Shown here: one piece after another, positions 9,078 through 18,555 of the stretch
How positions within the stretch are numbered: the stretch's first letter is position 1
How the letters are laid out: each line of letters starts with the position of its first letter
From: Parashewanella spongiae
Lineage (GTDB): Bacteria; Pseudomonadota; Gammaproteobacteria; Enterobacterales; Shewanellaceae
Length of the DNA stretch: 64,000 nucleotides
Direction of reading: 5' to 3'
Assembly (NCBI RefSeq): GCF_004358345.1
Contig: NZ_CP037952.1
Span: 1,798,001 to 1,862,000 of the forward strand
The notes under the pieces: generated by a model
The model's input: the letters and a program-made list of their open reading frames with translations, nothing else
Told to the model about the DNA's origin: nothing
Database searches by the model: none
Program-made: the position numbers and the translations under genes

Positions 9078-9956
9078 ATGCTGTTGTTTGTAAAAGATCT
9101 TACTGTAATTGATTTTTCATATTTATGTGAAAAGCGTGGAATGATCGGAGAGAGTTGGATCGTTGATGTTGTGCTTGAGGGCGGCCTTGATGAGCAAAAT
9201 ATGGTTCTTGATTTTGCAAAAGTTAAGCGTGCAATTAAGAATACAATTGATGACGTCGCTGATCATAGATTACTTGTACCTGTTCATTCTGACGCGACGC
9301 AGTTTGAACAAACGATTGATAAGACATTTGTAGATTTCGAAAGTGAGGTTGGTGCATTGCACTTGGCTTGCCCTGATGAAGCGTTCGCTTTTATTAATTC
9401 AGATTCAATTACCTACGAGAGTGTCGTTGACTTCTTGCGTATCGAGCTTGGAAAAGTGCTGCCTGATAATGTTGAAGGAATAGAGCTTACCCTTCGAACA
9501 GAAGCACTAGATAAACCCTTTTACCATTACAGCCATGGCTTAAAAAAACATGATGGAAATTGCCAACGAATTGCTCATGGGCACAGAAGCCCAATATCAG
9601 TGTATGAAAATGGCGTAGAATCAATGAAGTGGAATGAATATTGGGCTGAACGTTGGCAGGATATTTATTTAGGTAGTAAAGAAGACATCTATGATGTAAT
9701 GGCATTAACACTTTCTGAAAACGCTAAAGTTAGTTCAGATGAACACTATGGGTTTAGCTACGTTGCACCACAAGGTTTATTTCAATTAGCCATTCCTAAG
9801 TCATGCTGCGAAATAATTCCTCATGACACTACAGTGGAATTACTGGCCGAATTTGTTGCAAATGATTTATCTGCGCAAAGACCAGACAGTGATTTTAAAG
9901 TTGTTGCTTTCGAAGGTGTTGGTAAAGGAGCAATTGCTTCTAAAGCTAAACAATAG
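9078..9956 (+). CDS. Tandem 6-carboxytetrahydropterin synthase (QueD/PTPS)-like protein
   Basis: The ATG at 9078 is chosen because CGAGGAG lies five bases upstream and the family sequence begins there. This gives 292 residues instead of 312. The protein holds two T-fold (PTPS-like) units. The N-terminal unit keeps the fold pattern (VVLEGGLDEQNMVLDFAKVK, ADHRLL), but GMIGESW stands where zinc-binding HGH should be. The C-terminal unit keeps the histidines and cysteine (YSHGLKKHDGNCQRIAHGHR). QueD makes 6-carboxytetrahydropterin for queuosine. This two-domain form is not canonical QueD, and its substrate cannot be read from sequence. queC and queE lie in the same window about 50 kb away. Confidence 0.75.
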   Translation: MLLFVKDLTVIDFSYLCEKRGMIGESWIVDVVLEGGLDEQNMVLDFAKVKRAIKNTIDDVADHRLLVPVHSDATQFEQTIDKTFVDFESEVGALHLACPDEAFAFINSDSITYESVVDFLRIELGKVLPDNVEGIELTLRTEALDKPFYHYSHGLKKHDGNCQRIAHGHRSPISVYENGVESMKWNEYWAERWQDIYLGSKEDIYDVMALTLSENAKVSSDEHYGFSYVAPQGLFQLAIPKSCCEIIPHDTTVELLAEFVANDLSAQRPDSDFKVVAFEGVGKGAIASKAKQ

Positions 9957-10023
9957 CAAATTGCTTTTTCAATCGAAATAAATTTATTATACGACCTGTA
10001 ATCATTAATAATATGGGTCGTAA

Positions 10024-10872
10024 ATGAAATCACCGTTGGTTTTCTTATCGTTATTCCTTTGTTTCTCAAATTTATCACTTGCTGAAGTGACCACCGTGGA
10101 AAATCAAGTTCAATTTAATGGTGATTTTAAGCAAGGTGCATTGATCCGAGCCAAAGTTACGCCTAACTCTAAAGTAACCCTTAATGGGAGAGTGCTTAAC
10201 CTCGCTCCATCGGGTGACTTTGTTTTTGGTTTTGGGCGTGATGCAAAAGTAAAACATGAATTGAAAGTAGTATATCCCAACGGTTTGGCAGAAATAAAGC
10301 CGATTACTCTTGTCGCTCAAAAATATAATATTCAGCAAATAAAAGGGATCAGTAAAACCATCATGCAACCCGATCTTAAAGCGATTGCAAGATCTAAAAA
10401 AGACAGTAAACAGGTCAGAGAAGCTCGACATATCCATTCGACAAACAAAGCCGTTTTTAGTGATTTTATTTGGCCGTTAACTGGACGGATTTCTGGAGTA
10501 TATGGGAGTCAGCGGGTGTATAACGGAAAGCCTGGGAGGCCACACTTTGGTGTTGATGTCGCGGCGAAAACGGGAACTGTAGTTATCGCACCCGCCGACG
10601 GCGTTGTCTCCCTTGCTGTTCCTGACATGTTTTATTCTGGAGGAACCTTGATTATTGATCATGGCTATGGCGTGAGTTCGAGCATGCTGCATCTCAGTAA
10701 GTTATATGTAAAAAAAGGTCAACGAATTAATAAAGGTGATGAAATTGCTGAAGTGGGCGCGACAGGAAGAGCAACAGGACCGCATTTAGATTGGAGACTA
10801 AATTGGTATCAAGAGCGGTTAGATCCAACTACTATCGTCTCTGATATGAAAACGGCAATAAAACAAAATTAA
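10024..10872 (+). CDS. Periplasmic M23 (LytM-type) peptidase
   Basis: The 282-residue protein has a signal peptide (cleavage after LSLA, residue 20). An N-terminal beta-rich region follows, then an M23 domain from about residue 148. Visible metal or catalytic positions are HFGVD (His174, Asp178), MLHLS (His223) and GPHLDW (His254). The last motif is HLD instead of the usual HLH. HLDW occurs in a recognised proteobacterial M23 subgroup, so activity may be retained, but metal binding by Asp256 is unproven. M23 enzymes cut peptide cross-links in peptidoglycan, or act as amidase activators when inactive. It lies 67 bases after the QueD-like gene, possibly co-transcribed. Confidence 0.85.
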   Translation: MKSPLVFLSLFLCFSNLSLAEVTTVENQVQFNGDFKQGALIRAKVTPNSKVTLNGRVLNLAPSGDFVFGFGRDAKVKHELKVVYPNGLAEIKPITLVAQKYNIQQIKGISKTIMQPDLKAIARSKKDSKQVREARHIHSTNKAVFSDFIWPLTGRISGVYGSQRVYNGKPGRPHFGVDVAAKTGTVVIAPADGVVSLAVPDMFYSGGTLIIDHGYGVSSSMLHLSKLYVKKGQRINKGDEIAEVGATGRATGPHLDWRLNWYQERLDPTTIVSDMKTAIKQN

Positions 10873-10881
10873 TAAGTCTTA

Positions 10882-10900
10882 TACAAATTACAGTAATTAA
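10882..10900 (+). repeat. Solo MITE-1 terminal repeat beside the IS110 element
   Basis: TACAAATTACAGTAATTAA differs by one base from the MITE-1 terminus and is preceded by TTA, the usual MITE-1 target. No partner end is visible up to 12445. The IS110-family element starts directly after, so it may have replaced or displaced the rest of a MITE-1 copy. Confidence 0.6.
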
Positions 10901-10989
10901 TAGTATGGACTCTCCTCACTCCCCCTCGGCGTCAAAATACGCCATGATATGTGGAGGAAAAAGCAACGAAACTTAATGAGGAGAGTCAC

Positions 10990-12090
10990 ATGGCTAAAAT
11001 AACAATCGGAATTGATATTGCAAAGAACATTTTTCATTTAGTGTTTATTAGGGTCTGTTGAACTTTCAGGATTAAATTTTGTGCTATTTGAGCATTTATC
11101 TGTTCAATGCGTGAGCAGTGATGCTTAGCCATCTAAGTGAGCTGGTCACAACACAGAACAGTGAATGCTCAAAAGCATCGAAAAAAGAGAGAGCGTAAAT
11201 TGGTCGCTCTTTCTAAATCAAAGGTGCTGCGTTATCGTTTTCTTATTTGGAAACGAAGTAACGACAGTTTTGTATGTCGATAATAACCAAACCTCACAAA
11301 CTCTGCCTTGCATAAAATAACCAATTTATCGCTGCAAAAACAATCACGAAAGCTCAAGAGTCCCTAACGCATCTGGAAAGGTCATTAAACGAGTTAAGCG
11401 TAAGCCTCAAGAGTTGCTGAAGTTTATAGTGAACACTGAGCCTTCAATTATTGTTATGGAAGCTTGTGGCAGTACCTATCATTGGGCGAGAGAATTTAAC
11501 AAGCTGGGTCATGAAGTGAAAGCCATCGCACCTCAGTACGTAGTGCCTTTTAGAATGGGGAACAAGAACGATTACAACGATGCTTTGGCAATAGCGGAAG
11601 CATCTCAACGAAACTCTATGCGTTTCGTCCCTATTAAAACGGTTGAGCAGCAAGGAATACAAGTACTGCACCGAATAAGAGAGCAACGGACTAAAATGAA
11701 AACAGCGCTAGGCAATCAAATCCAGGAATTGGACCAATTATTGCGACCATTTTATATGCCTCAATGGGAGATGGTAATCAGTTCAAAAATGGTCGACATT
11801 TCAGTGCTTGGCTTGGCATTGTGCCTAAACAGTACACATCGGACGACAACCCGAACTTAAAAGGGGTAAGTAAGCGTGGCAATGCGTATTTAAGAAAACA
11901 ATTGATTAACGGTGCTCGCTCTGTCATCACTCGGGTAGAGACGAAAAACGACCGAGTGAGCCGCTGGTGTCAGGAACTAAAGCAAGGCTTGCCGTTCAAC
12001 AAAGCCGTTGTTGCTTTAGCCAACAAAATGGCTCGTATGGCTTGGGCAATGCTTAACCACAACGAAGAATACAAGCTGAAAATAGCTTAA
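10990..12090 (+). pseudogene. IS110-family transposase, interrupted, deleted and frameshifted
   Basis: The ATG at 10990 follows GAGGAGAGTC and starts MAKITIGIDIAKNIFHLVFI, the DEDD-type first acidic motif. A MITE-3 interrupts at 11051. After it the frame resumes exactly (NASGKVIKRVKRKPQELL, MEACGSTYHWAREF, NKNDYNDALAIAEA). Near 11700-11760 the central part is missing and the frame changes. The serine-containing C-terminal domain continues from about 11764 (FKNGRHFSAWLGIVP, GVSKRGNAYLRKQLINGAR). About 250 of the usual 330-340 codons remain. It cannot encode an active enzyme. Confidence 0.85.
11051..11364 (+). repeat. MITE-3 copy, 314 bp, inside the IS110 transposase
   Basis: It starts GGGTCTGTTGAACTTTC and ends GAAAGCTCAAGAGTCCC. 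TA flanks both sides (11049-11050 and 11365-11366). Removing the element and one TA restores the transposase reading frame (F-I-N-A-S-G), so the insertion point and the 2-bp duplication are unambiguous. Confidence 0.9.
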
Positions 12091-12384
12091 CAGTAAGAAA
12101 GAGAATGAGTAGCAAAGCTACTAATTAAGGTTAATGTTCAACGGGTTGCTCCAGAATTTGCAGCACATTAATTGATGAAAAACGGTTCAGCACCGCTCTA
12201 TTGAAACCTGATAGTACCTAAGACCGTTATAGGTCGTGATAATTGATAAGGTAATAGGAGCGGATAACCATCAAGGCTACAAGGTTAATCTTTTGATAAA
12301 TAAGCCGAATATATGACAGTAATGAATCCTGTTTTTTAATAATTAATGCCATTGCAAATGGGAGAGTCCATATATGGTATTATT
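12091..12384. other. Non-coding stretch after the IS110 transposase
   Basis: The first part (to about 12300) is the likely IS110 tail. The remainder up to the yccF terminator holds no frame. A perfect boundary cannot be drawn. Confidence 0.4.
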
Positions 12385-12420
12385 AAAAAATCGCGAGATA
12401 GTTTATAGCTACCTCGCGAT
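12385..12420 (-). terminator. Intrinsic terminator downstream of yccF
   Basis: On the minus strand ATCGCGAGGTAG pairs with CTATCTCGCGAT and is followed by a run of T. It lies 26 bases past the yccF stop. Confidence 0.85.
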
Positions 12421-12445
12421 ATATAGCAATGATTACAACCATAAA

Positions 12446-12868
12446 CTATTGAGGTTTGGCTACAACAGATTGTCCAATAGGAGCAAGGCTTAGCAACGCC
12501 AGTTTGAGGTGCTGTATTCCAAATGGAATACCTATAATAGTGACAAAACAGGCAACAGCGTGAGTAAGGTGACCAATCGCTAACCAAATTCCAAATAAAA
12601 GGAACCAAATTACGTTACCAATAGTTCCAAATAGGCCAGTGCCAAAGTCTTCTCGGCCATAAAGTGTTCGACGGTTTATTTGTTCATTTCCGAAAGGCCA
12701 AAAAGCCATCTCGCCGATTACGAAACATGATCTGCCAAATGGAATGCCTATGATACTAATAAAGCAAAGAAGCCCCGCTAACCACCAAGCTAAACCCATC
12801 ACAAAACCACCTAGAATGAACCACGCAATGTTAAAAATCAATCTAAAAACAGCCAATAATAGCTCCAA
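12446..12868 (-). CDS. yccF: YccF-domain inner-membrane protein
   Basis: The 140-residue protein holds two YccF repeats. Each has a hydrophobic stretch followed by the signature IIGIPFG (CFISIIGIPFGRSCF near residues 35-50 and CFVTIIGIPFGIQHLKLA near residues 107-124). It has about four membrane segments. YccF is conserved in enterobacteria and marine gammaproteobacteria and its function is unknown. It stands alone with its own terminator. Confidence 0.88.
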   Translation of the reverse strand: MELLLAVFRLIFNIAWFILGGFVMGLAWWLAGLLCFISIIGIPFGRSCFVIGEMAFWPFGNEQINRRTLYGREDFGTGLFGTIGNVIWFLLFGIWLAIGHLTHAVACFVTIIGIPFGIQHLKLALLSLAPIGQSVVAKPQ

Positions 12869-12996
12869 AATTAGTTATTGTTGGTAAAGATAAAGCGATA
12901 ATCATGCCAATATGATAACTCTATGATTTTACTGAAAACCAGCATTGATTTTGATAAGATAGCTCAATATGAAATCGTAAGAAATACTATTAAGTG

Positions 12997-13914
12997 ATGA
13001 AATTAACTCATAGCCCAGTCGATGAAATGCAGTTCTCAGAAACGAAGATATTCGTTAAACGAGATGATTTATTACATCCAGAGTTTAGCGGGAATAAGGC
13101 AAGAAAATTTAAGTACTTTTTAGACAGTGATTTATCAGGCATAACCAAATTAATTGGTTATGGTTCTTGCCAAGCCAATTCACTCTATTCTTTATCATGT
13201 TTAGCGAAGCTTAAAGAAATTCAATTAGATTTTTATGTTGATAAAATTCCTGAATATTTAAAAGAAAACCCTGCTGGAAATTTTTCTGCTTCACTCAAAA
13301 ATGGTGCAAACATTCTTGAGGTTGACTCGGAGAAAGTTAAACAAAAAGGAGGGAAATTAGAGTGGCTTGAATTTATCAATCATGGGTATGAAGACCAAAT
13401 TCTCATACCTGAAGGTGGGCGTTGTGAATATGCCAAGCATGGTATTTATGAGTTAGCACAAGAAATAGTGGAATGGCGCAACAATAGCAATATTGGTGGG
13501 CTACACGTGTTTTTGCCATCAGGAACAGGTACTACAGCTTTATTTTTACAGCAGTATTTTGTTGATTTGGGCTGTGATATTCAAGTTTATACTTGCGCTG
13601 TGGTTGGTGGTGAATCGTATTTATTGCAGCAATTTGAACAACTAACCAATGACACACGGTATTTTCCGAAAATATTATCTGTTGGTAAAAAGTATCATTT
13701 TGGTAAACTGTATCTAAATTTTTATTCGATGTGGCAGAAAATCTGTGAAGCAGGCATCGAATTTGAGCTTATTTATGATCCTCTAGGGTTTATTACAATT
13801 GAGAAGCACATAGAAGAATTATCGAGTTGTACCTTAATGTATATTCATCAAGGTGGACTTAAAGGGAATGAAACAATGTTGCCTCGATATTGTCGAAAAT
13901 TTGATCTCAGATAG
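12997..13914 (+). CDS. PLP-dependent ACC deaminase / D-cysteine desulfhydrase family protein
   Basis: A GTG at 12994 directly precedes the ATG at 12997, which is preferred (305 residues). The PLP lysine lies in EFSGNKARKFKYFL, followed by LIGYGSCQANSLYSL. The phosphate-binding glycine loop is PSGTGTTALF. Members of this fold-type II family deaminate 1-aminocyclopropane-1-carboxylate or break D-cysteine to pyruvate, sulfide and ammonia. Which substrate applies here cannot be told from sequence. It has no operon partner and no strong ribosome binding site (a TAAGTG run precedes the start). Confidence 0.82.
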   Translation: MKLTHSPVDEMQFSETKIFVKRDDLLHPEFSGNKARKFKYFLDSDLSGITKLIGYGSCQANSLYSLSCLAKLKEIQLDFYVDKIPEYLKENPAGNFSASLKNGANILEVDSEKVKQKGGKLEWLEFINHGYEDQILIPEGGRCEYAKHGIYELAQEIVEWRNNSNIGGLHVFLPSGTGTTALFLQQYFVDLGCDIQVYTCAVVGGESYLLQQFEQLTNDTRYFPKILSVGKKYHFGKLYLNFYSMWQKICEAGIEFELIYDPLGFITIEKHIEELSSCTLMYIHQGGLKGNETMLPRYCRKFDLR

Positions 13915-14501
13915 TATTGTTGTGAATTAGCGTCTAGTAGCAAAAAAATGGTGATAAACAGAGATGTTTTTTCGAATGATTTCTAAGAAAGATAAAGGAG
14001 ATTAGTTTCAGGTTTTGTAATTTTATTACAGGTTTTTCACTTTGACATTTTTATGAACTTTTCATAAAAATGGCATGAATGCTAGGTTACAGGCAGTTAT
14101 CCACTAAAACTGTGGATAAGCTTGTGGATGACCGTTAAAAAAGGCCTTCAACCCCTTGATACCTCTGGATTGATGTTAAAATGAGTTCATATTGTTGCAA
14201 TTATAAAATAACATATAAAACAGTATGATAGGTGAAATCTATTTTTATCTTGATCTGTACAGTATTGTTTCATAAATGTAACAAATTCAAACTATGTTCT
14301 TGTGCATTATTTAGCTTTATATTGGTATTAATTCATATGAATTGCTGTTATACCGTCACCTAGAAGAGTAATTCAGGATTTTAAAAGTTTTGCAAGGTGT
14401 ATCACAAATCTTGTAAATTTTCAGTTTGATTTTTTGCAAAAAGTGTTGGTAGGCGCTTTATGTTTTTTCTAAATGAAGCTTATAGGATTCAAATATCGAC
14501 G
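13915..14501. other. 587-bp AT-rich intergenic region holding a DnaA-box cluster
   Basis: This non-coding stretch lies between convergent genes, so no promoter is required here. It contains three DnaA-box-like nonamers at 14097-14132, listed separately. Long AT-rich sequence follows (14190-14460). No reading frame or tRNA was seen. Confidence 0.5.
14097..14132. promoter_or_regulatory. Cluster of three DnaA-box-like nonamers
   Basis: TTATCCACT (14097-14105, one mismatch), TGTGGATAA (14111-14119, a perfect TTATCCACA on the minus strand) and TGTGGATGA (14124-14132, one mismatch) occur within 36 bases. A DnaA-titration or replication-control site is possible. No replication genes (dnaA, dnaN, mnmG, parAB) are in the window, so a chromosomal origin is not claimed. 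Confidence 0.45.
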
Positions 14502-15637
14502 TTAAAAATGGTAACTAAGTTGAATAGCACCAGCAAAATGGTTTGCTCGATCAAATTTACCTAAGCTATCGCTAAATTCCAATTGACTATTTGTATAATA
14601 ACCAAGATGCATTAGTGCAGTGAATACTGGTGTTGCTTTATATTTCAAACTAATAAAGCTTAACGTATCATTTAATTCAGCAGTTACTTTGTTCTCAGAA
14701 ATTATAAACCTTTCTCTTTTTACTGTTGCCCCTATACCTAGCGAAGCTTTTTCGTTGAGTTTGTACTGCAACTCTATACCTGCGGGGGCCACTAAAATTG
14801 CTTTGGAAAGGGTTTCTTATTGACCACTTGTCGTTGAAGTTCCAATTCAGATAGATGAAAGGCAAGGTTCTTACTTTACTCAAATCGTTTGAATACAAAA
14901 CACCAAGTCCGAGTAGGTTATTGTTATCAAAACGGTACATCCCAATTAAGGTGGCGCCATAACTATATGCATCAGCGCTTGATAAGTTACTCGTGAAGGC
15001 GGTTTTAACTTGAGGCGTAAGAGTAAAAAGCCAGTTCCTATTATAAAAATAGGTTAAGTTTATTGATGTTCTTATACGTTTTATCCTAGTCCATGGTTCG
15101 ATGAGCAAGGTGTCATATTGCGTACTCCAATCATAGCGAGCTAAGCCGTAACCAATGTTCGTTTTTATATTCCATTGTTTGTTTAGACTGATAGCGGCAT
15201 TTGCATCGAATGTCAAAGTACCTTGCTGTAAGTCAGTGTCTAACCCTTTAACCTAGAAACATCAGTTGACTGCGTTCTCAAGCGTAGAAAAAATGGCTGA
15301 TATTAAGACGTAGCTTGCAGCAAGTAGTTATTCTACTTGCAAAAGTTACAACGCAGATAGCAGCCATTTTAGCAAGCTTGTGAGCGTAGAGCATTTCACT
15401 CATTGGATGAAAAACATGATAATAAAATCATCCAATTGCTCAAACAGTTACTCATATACTCAGCGTTCAACTGATGTTTTTAGGTTTAACCTTAGAGTTT
15501 TGATTTACAATTTTTGTCAATTGAATAGTGTAATTTGGGGACTTCTTATCCGCTTTATTTTCCATTGCTAAAGCTAATGCGCTAAAAGAACATAGAGCGA
15601 TAATCAGTACGAACTTGGTATAAGTTGTAACTATCAT
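14502..15637 (-). pseudogene. Outer-membrane beta-barrel protein, broken by a MITE-2 and a frameshift
   Basis: The start is the ATG at 15637 after AGGTGA. It encodes a signal peptide (FVLIIALCSFSALALA) and a short mature N-terminus. MITE-2 interrupts at 15252-15484. The frame resumes with barrel-like strands alternating aromatic and polar residues (GYGLARYDWSTQYDTLL, YGATLIGMYRFDNNNLLGL). A one-base shift near 14815 moves into the next frame, which carries the last strands and ends in Phe (AGAIQLSYHF), a typical barrel terminus. It resembles DUF6268-type outer-membrane proteins. The two lesions make it a pseudogene. Confidence 0.8.
15252..15484 (+). repeat. MITE-2 copy, 233 bp, inside the outer-membrane protein gene
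   Basis: It runs from CCTAGAAACATCAGTTGA to TCAACTGATGTTTTTAGG, with the 5-bp duplication TTTAA on both sides (15247-15251 and 15485-15489). The insertion disrupts the gene shortly after its signal peptide. Confidence 0.9.
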
Positions 15638-15804
15638 AAGTCACCTAATTAGATCGTTTATTTCTAAATTTAGAATACAAGTATATTGTTACAAATAATT
15701 AACATGTTGTTTATTTTACATAATAAAAAATAACTTATGAAAAACTCTGGAGCTTATCTCTGATACTGATAAAATCAATTTCTCAATTATAAGGAACTTG
15801 ACCA

Positions 15805-17805
15805 GTGCCGAGCTCAATATTTCAGCTAGAATCTAATTTTAAACCTGCTGGTGATCAGCCGACTGCAATTAAAAAACTTAAAGATGGAATTGAGTCAGGT
15901 GTAGCCTGCCAAACTTTGCTTGGTGTTACGGGTTCTGGTAAAACATTCACTGTTGCGAATGTGATCGCCGATCTTGGTCGTCCCACTGTTATTATGGCTC
16001 CTAATAAAACGCTTGCAGCCCAGCTATATGGGGAAATGAAAGAGTTTTTCCCTCATAACTCGGTAGAGTATTTTGTATCTTATTATGATTATTATCAGCC
16101 AGAAGCTTATGTTCCAGCATCAAACACTTTCATAGAGAAAGATGCCTCGGTTAATGCCCATATTGAGCAAATGCGTCTATCAGCGACAAAGGCTTTACTA
16201 GAGCGAAAGGATGTTGTGTTGGTAGCATCTGTCTCCGCAATATATGGCTTGGGTGATCCTGATTCTTATTTAAAAATGCTGTTACATTTACGAGTGGGCG
16301 ATTTTGTGATACAGCGTGATGTACTCAAAAGGTTGAGTGAACTGCAATATACCCGTAACGATGTAGAGTTGCAGCGAGGTACGTATCGAGTTCGCGGCGA
16401 AGTGGTTGATATTTTCCCAGCTGATTCAGATAGAAATGCTATCAGACTAGAGCTTTTCGATGATGAAATTGAGAATTTAAGTGAGTTCGACCCCTTAACA
16501 GGAAAGCAAGTTCGTAAGCTTGTTCGCACGACAATTTACCCTAAAACACATTATGTCACTCCTCGTGAGAAAATTCTTGAAGCGACAGAGGCAATAAAGG
16601 TCGAGTTAAAAGAGCGGAAAGAGCAATTACTCTCACTGAATAAATTGGTGGAGGAGCAGCGCATCAGTGAACGGGTTATGTATGACCTAGAAATGATGAC
16701 TGAGCTCGGTTACTGCTCAGGCATCGAAAACTATTCTAGATACCTATCTGGGCGTTCAGAAGGTGATGGACCACCAACACTGCTGGATTATTTACCTGAC
16801 GATGGCTTATTAATTATTGATGAGTCTCATGTCACAGTTCCACAAATTGGTGCAATGTATAAAGGGGATCGTTCACGAAAGACAACCTTGGTTGAATACG
16901 GCTTTCGATTACCATCAGCATTGGACAATCGGCCTCTAAAGTTTGAAGAGTTTGAGGCGTTAATGCCGCAAACGGTTTATGTATCAGCCACTCCAAATGA
17001 TTATGAAATTGAAAAAAGTGGCGGAGAAATTGCTGAACAAGTTGTAAGACCAACAGGTTTGCTTGATCCTGAGGTGGAGATAAGATCAGTAGCAATACAA
17101 GTCGATGATTTGCTTTCTGAAATACCTAAACGTGTGGCGGTTAATGAGCGCGTGTTGGTTACGACGCTGACAAAACGAATGTCAGAGGATCTTACTGAGT
17201 ATCTCGATGAACACGGAGTGAACGTTAGGTATCTTCATTCAGATATTGATACGGTAGAACGTGTTGAAGTTATCCGTGATTTGCGTTTAGGTAAATTTGA
17301 TGTTTTGGTGGGAATTAACTTACTACGAGAAGGGCTTGATATGCCTGAAGTATCATTAGTTTGTATTCTCGATGCTGACAAAGAAGGTTTTTTACGGTCA
17401 GAGCGTTCATTAATTCAAACAATAGGACGAGCGGCACGGAACATTAATGGTAAAGTGATTTTGTATGCGGATAAAATCACTAAATCAATGAAAAACGCCA
17501 TTGATGAAACAGAGCGACGTCGAGCAAAACAGCATCAATTTAATCTTGATAATGATATAACTCCAAAAGGTGTCACTAAACGAATAACAGATGTTATGGA
17601 TGTTGGGAATGATAATGAGGTCGAATCAATACAAGTAGCTGAAGAGCCAAAGACATATCAGGTGAGGAATATCGCAACACTTAGCCAAGAGATTGATCAA
17701 ACCGAAAAGAAAATGCTTGAACACGCTAAAAATCTAGAATTTGAACAAGCGGCTGCATTGCGAAATCAATTAACAAAGCTCAAAGCGTTAATGACGAGTA
17801 TCTAG
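15805..17805 (+). CDS. uvrB: Excinuclease ABC subunit UvrB
   Basis: The GTG start at 15805 follows AAGGAA with good spacing. The 666-residue length is normal for UvrB. Visible motifs are Walker A GVTGSGKT (about residues 39-46), the damage-probing beta-hairpin region ([20 protein letters not shown]), the helicase-type DESH box, later helicase motifs ([26 protein letters not shown]) and the C-terminal UVR motif ([17 protein letters not shown]). UvrB loads with UvrA at DNA damage and hands over to UvrC for incision. The gene stands alone. A MITE-1 copy lies 15 bases after the stop, so any native terminator is displaced. Confidence 0.97.
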   Translation: MPSSIFQLESNFKPAGDQPTAIKKLKDGIESGVACQTLLGVTGSGKTFTVANVIADLGRPTVIMAPNKTLAAQLYGEMKEFFPHNSVEYFVSYYDYYQPEAYVPASNTFIEKDASVNAHIEQMRLSATKALLERKDVVLVASVSAIYGLGDPDSYLKMLLHLRVGDFVIQRDVLKRLSELQYTRNDVELQRGTYRVRGEVVDIFPADSDRNAIRLELFDDEIENLSEFDPLTGKQVRKLVRTTIYPKTHYVTPREKILEATEAIKVELKERKEQLLSLNKLVEEQRISERVMYDLEMMTELGYCSGIENYSRYLSGRSEGDGPPTLLDYLPDDGLLIIDESHVTVPQIGAMYKGDRSRKTTLVEYGFRLPSALDNRPLKFEEFEALMPQTVYVSATPNDYEIEKSGGEIAEQVVRPTGLLDPEVEIRSVAIQVDDLLSEIPKRVAVNERVLVTTLTKRMSEDLTEYLDEHGVNVRYLHSDIDTVERVEVIRDLRLGKFDVLVGINLLREGLDMPEVSLVCILDADKEGFLRSERSLIQTIGRAARNINGKVILYADKITKSMKNAIDETERRRAKQHQFNLDNDITPKGVTKRITDVMDVGNDNEVESIQVAEEPKTYQVRNIATLSQEIDQTEKKMLEHAKNLEFEQAAALRNQLTKLKALMTSI

Positions 17806-17820
17806 TCGAATAAATTATTA

Positions 17821-18182
17821 TACCAATTACAGTAATTAATCTCTCACTCAGCTAGAGCTAAAGGGTTTCAGTGCAAGGCACAAGCTCGAAGTACTATATA
17901 CCCTAACGGCCGCCATACAAAGCTGGCGTTCAACGCACTTCGTGCTTTTGTCGGGATAATTCAAGTGCTTGTAACGCAGTAATGGAACCCTTTAGCCTTA
18001 CCCTTTGGGAGCTTGTATGTGCTCACTTTGGTTTATAAAGAATACTTCTCAAAATTGTCTTGACGTAGCAATGTAATAACGACAGTTTTGTATGCCGGTA
18101 ACAACTATGTCTTCATCAATTTCGATTGCACTTTGAGCACATACATAGCTCTGAGTTGAGCATTCAATAACTGTAATTGGTA
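17821..18182 (-). repeat. MITE-1 copy C, 362 bp
   Basis: The left end is TACCAATTACAGTAATTAA and the right end is ATAACTGTAATTGGTA. TTA precedes the left end, and TTG (one mismatch) follows the right end. The interior matches copies B and D in opposite orientation and lacks the MITE-4 insertion, so it serves as the empty-site reference. Confidence 0.88.
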
Positions 18183-18555
18183 TTGCAAGCGTTAAATAAT
18201 TGTTTTTTATGTTTGTAATAAATTATATTTGTTAAATATTGTCGCTGATAAAAATTAATTACTCACAGTGTTGTGAAAGCTACTTAAAAGAATAAGAATA
18301 TTTTGATTATTAAATGCTTTTTATGTAACACAGATTAAAGTCAAATTAAATCACCTTCATAGTGTTTCCATTATATATGGAAAACCCTCATCATTAATTT
18401 ATTGTATTTCTAAATTATTTATATTTTTCACTTACATTTACGAATGATGAGTGAATGTTTTTTATCAAAGTCTAAAAAAATAGAGACGAATAATTTAAGA
18501 ACATAAAGACTAATAACATTTATATTTGTAAAAAAATTATTTATGAGAGGTAATA
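18183..18555. other. AT-rich leader upstream of the ankyrin protein gene
   Basis: This is about 370 bases of very AT-rich sequence with no reading frame. It must contain the promoter of the ankyrin gene. GAGAGG at 18544-18549 is a good ribosome binding site for the ATG at 18556. I could not choose a unique promoter. Confidence 0.5.

Larger units (their letters stand above)
10903..12300 (+). mobile_element. Degenerate IS110-family element interrupted by MITE-3
   Basis: The element holds a broken IS110-type transposase (10990-12090) with a short leader and a longer non-coding tail (about 12091-12300). Ends are approximate because IS110 elements lack clear inverted repeats. A long tail downstream of the gene fits the IS1111-like group, where the guide (bridge) RNA lies after the transposase. 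I could not fold or confirm such an RNA by eye. The tail contains small inverted repeats such as CTAAGACCGTTATAGGTC. Confidence 0.7.

Noticed and set aside
10990-12090. IS110 transposase restored by splicing out MITE-3
   Set aside because: Even with the element removed, the central part of the protein is missing and the frame shifts near 11760.
12091-12300. Bridge RNA of the IS110-family element
   Set aside because: Position and small hairpins are suggestive, but no target- or donor-binding loops could be matched by eye to the flanks, and the element is inactive.
13915-14501. Chromosomal replication origin
   Set aside because: DnaA-like boxes are present, but no origin-linked genes are nearby, and only three boxes are clear. 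It is kept only as a regulatory candidate.
15380-15571. Short frame starting MSVEHFTHW, seen again at 59268-59480 in reverse
   Set aside because: Both lie wholly or largely inside MITE-2 copies and differ after the element. They have no ribosome binding site and read into unrelated flanks, so they are by-products of the repeat.
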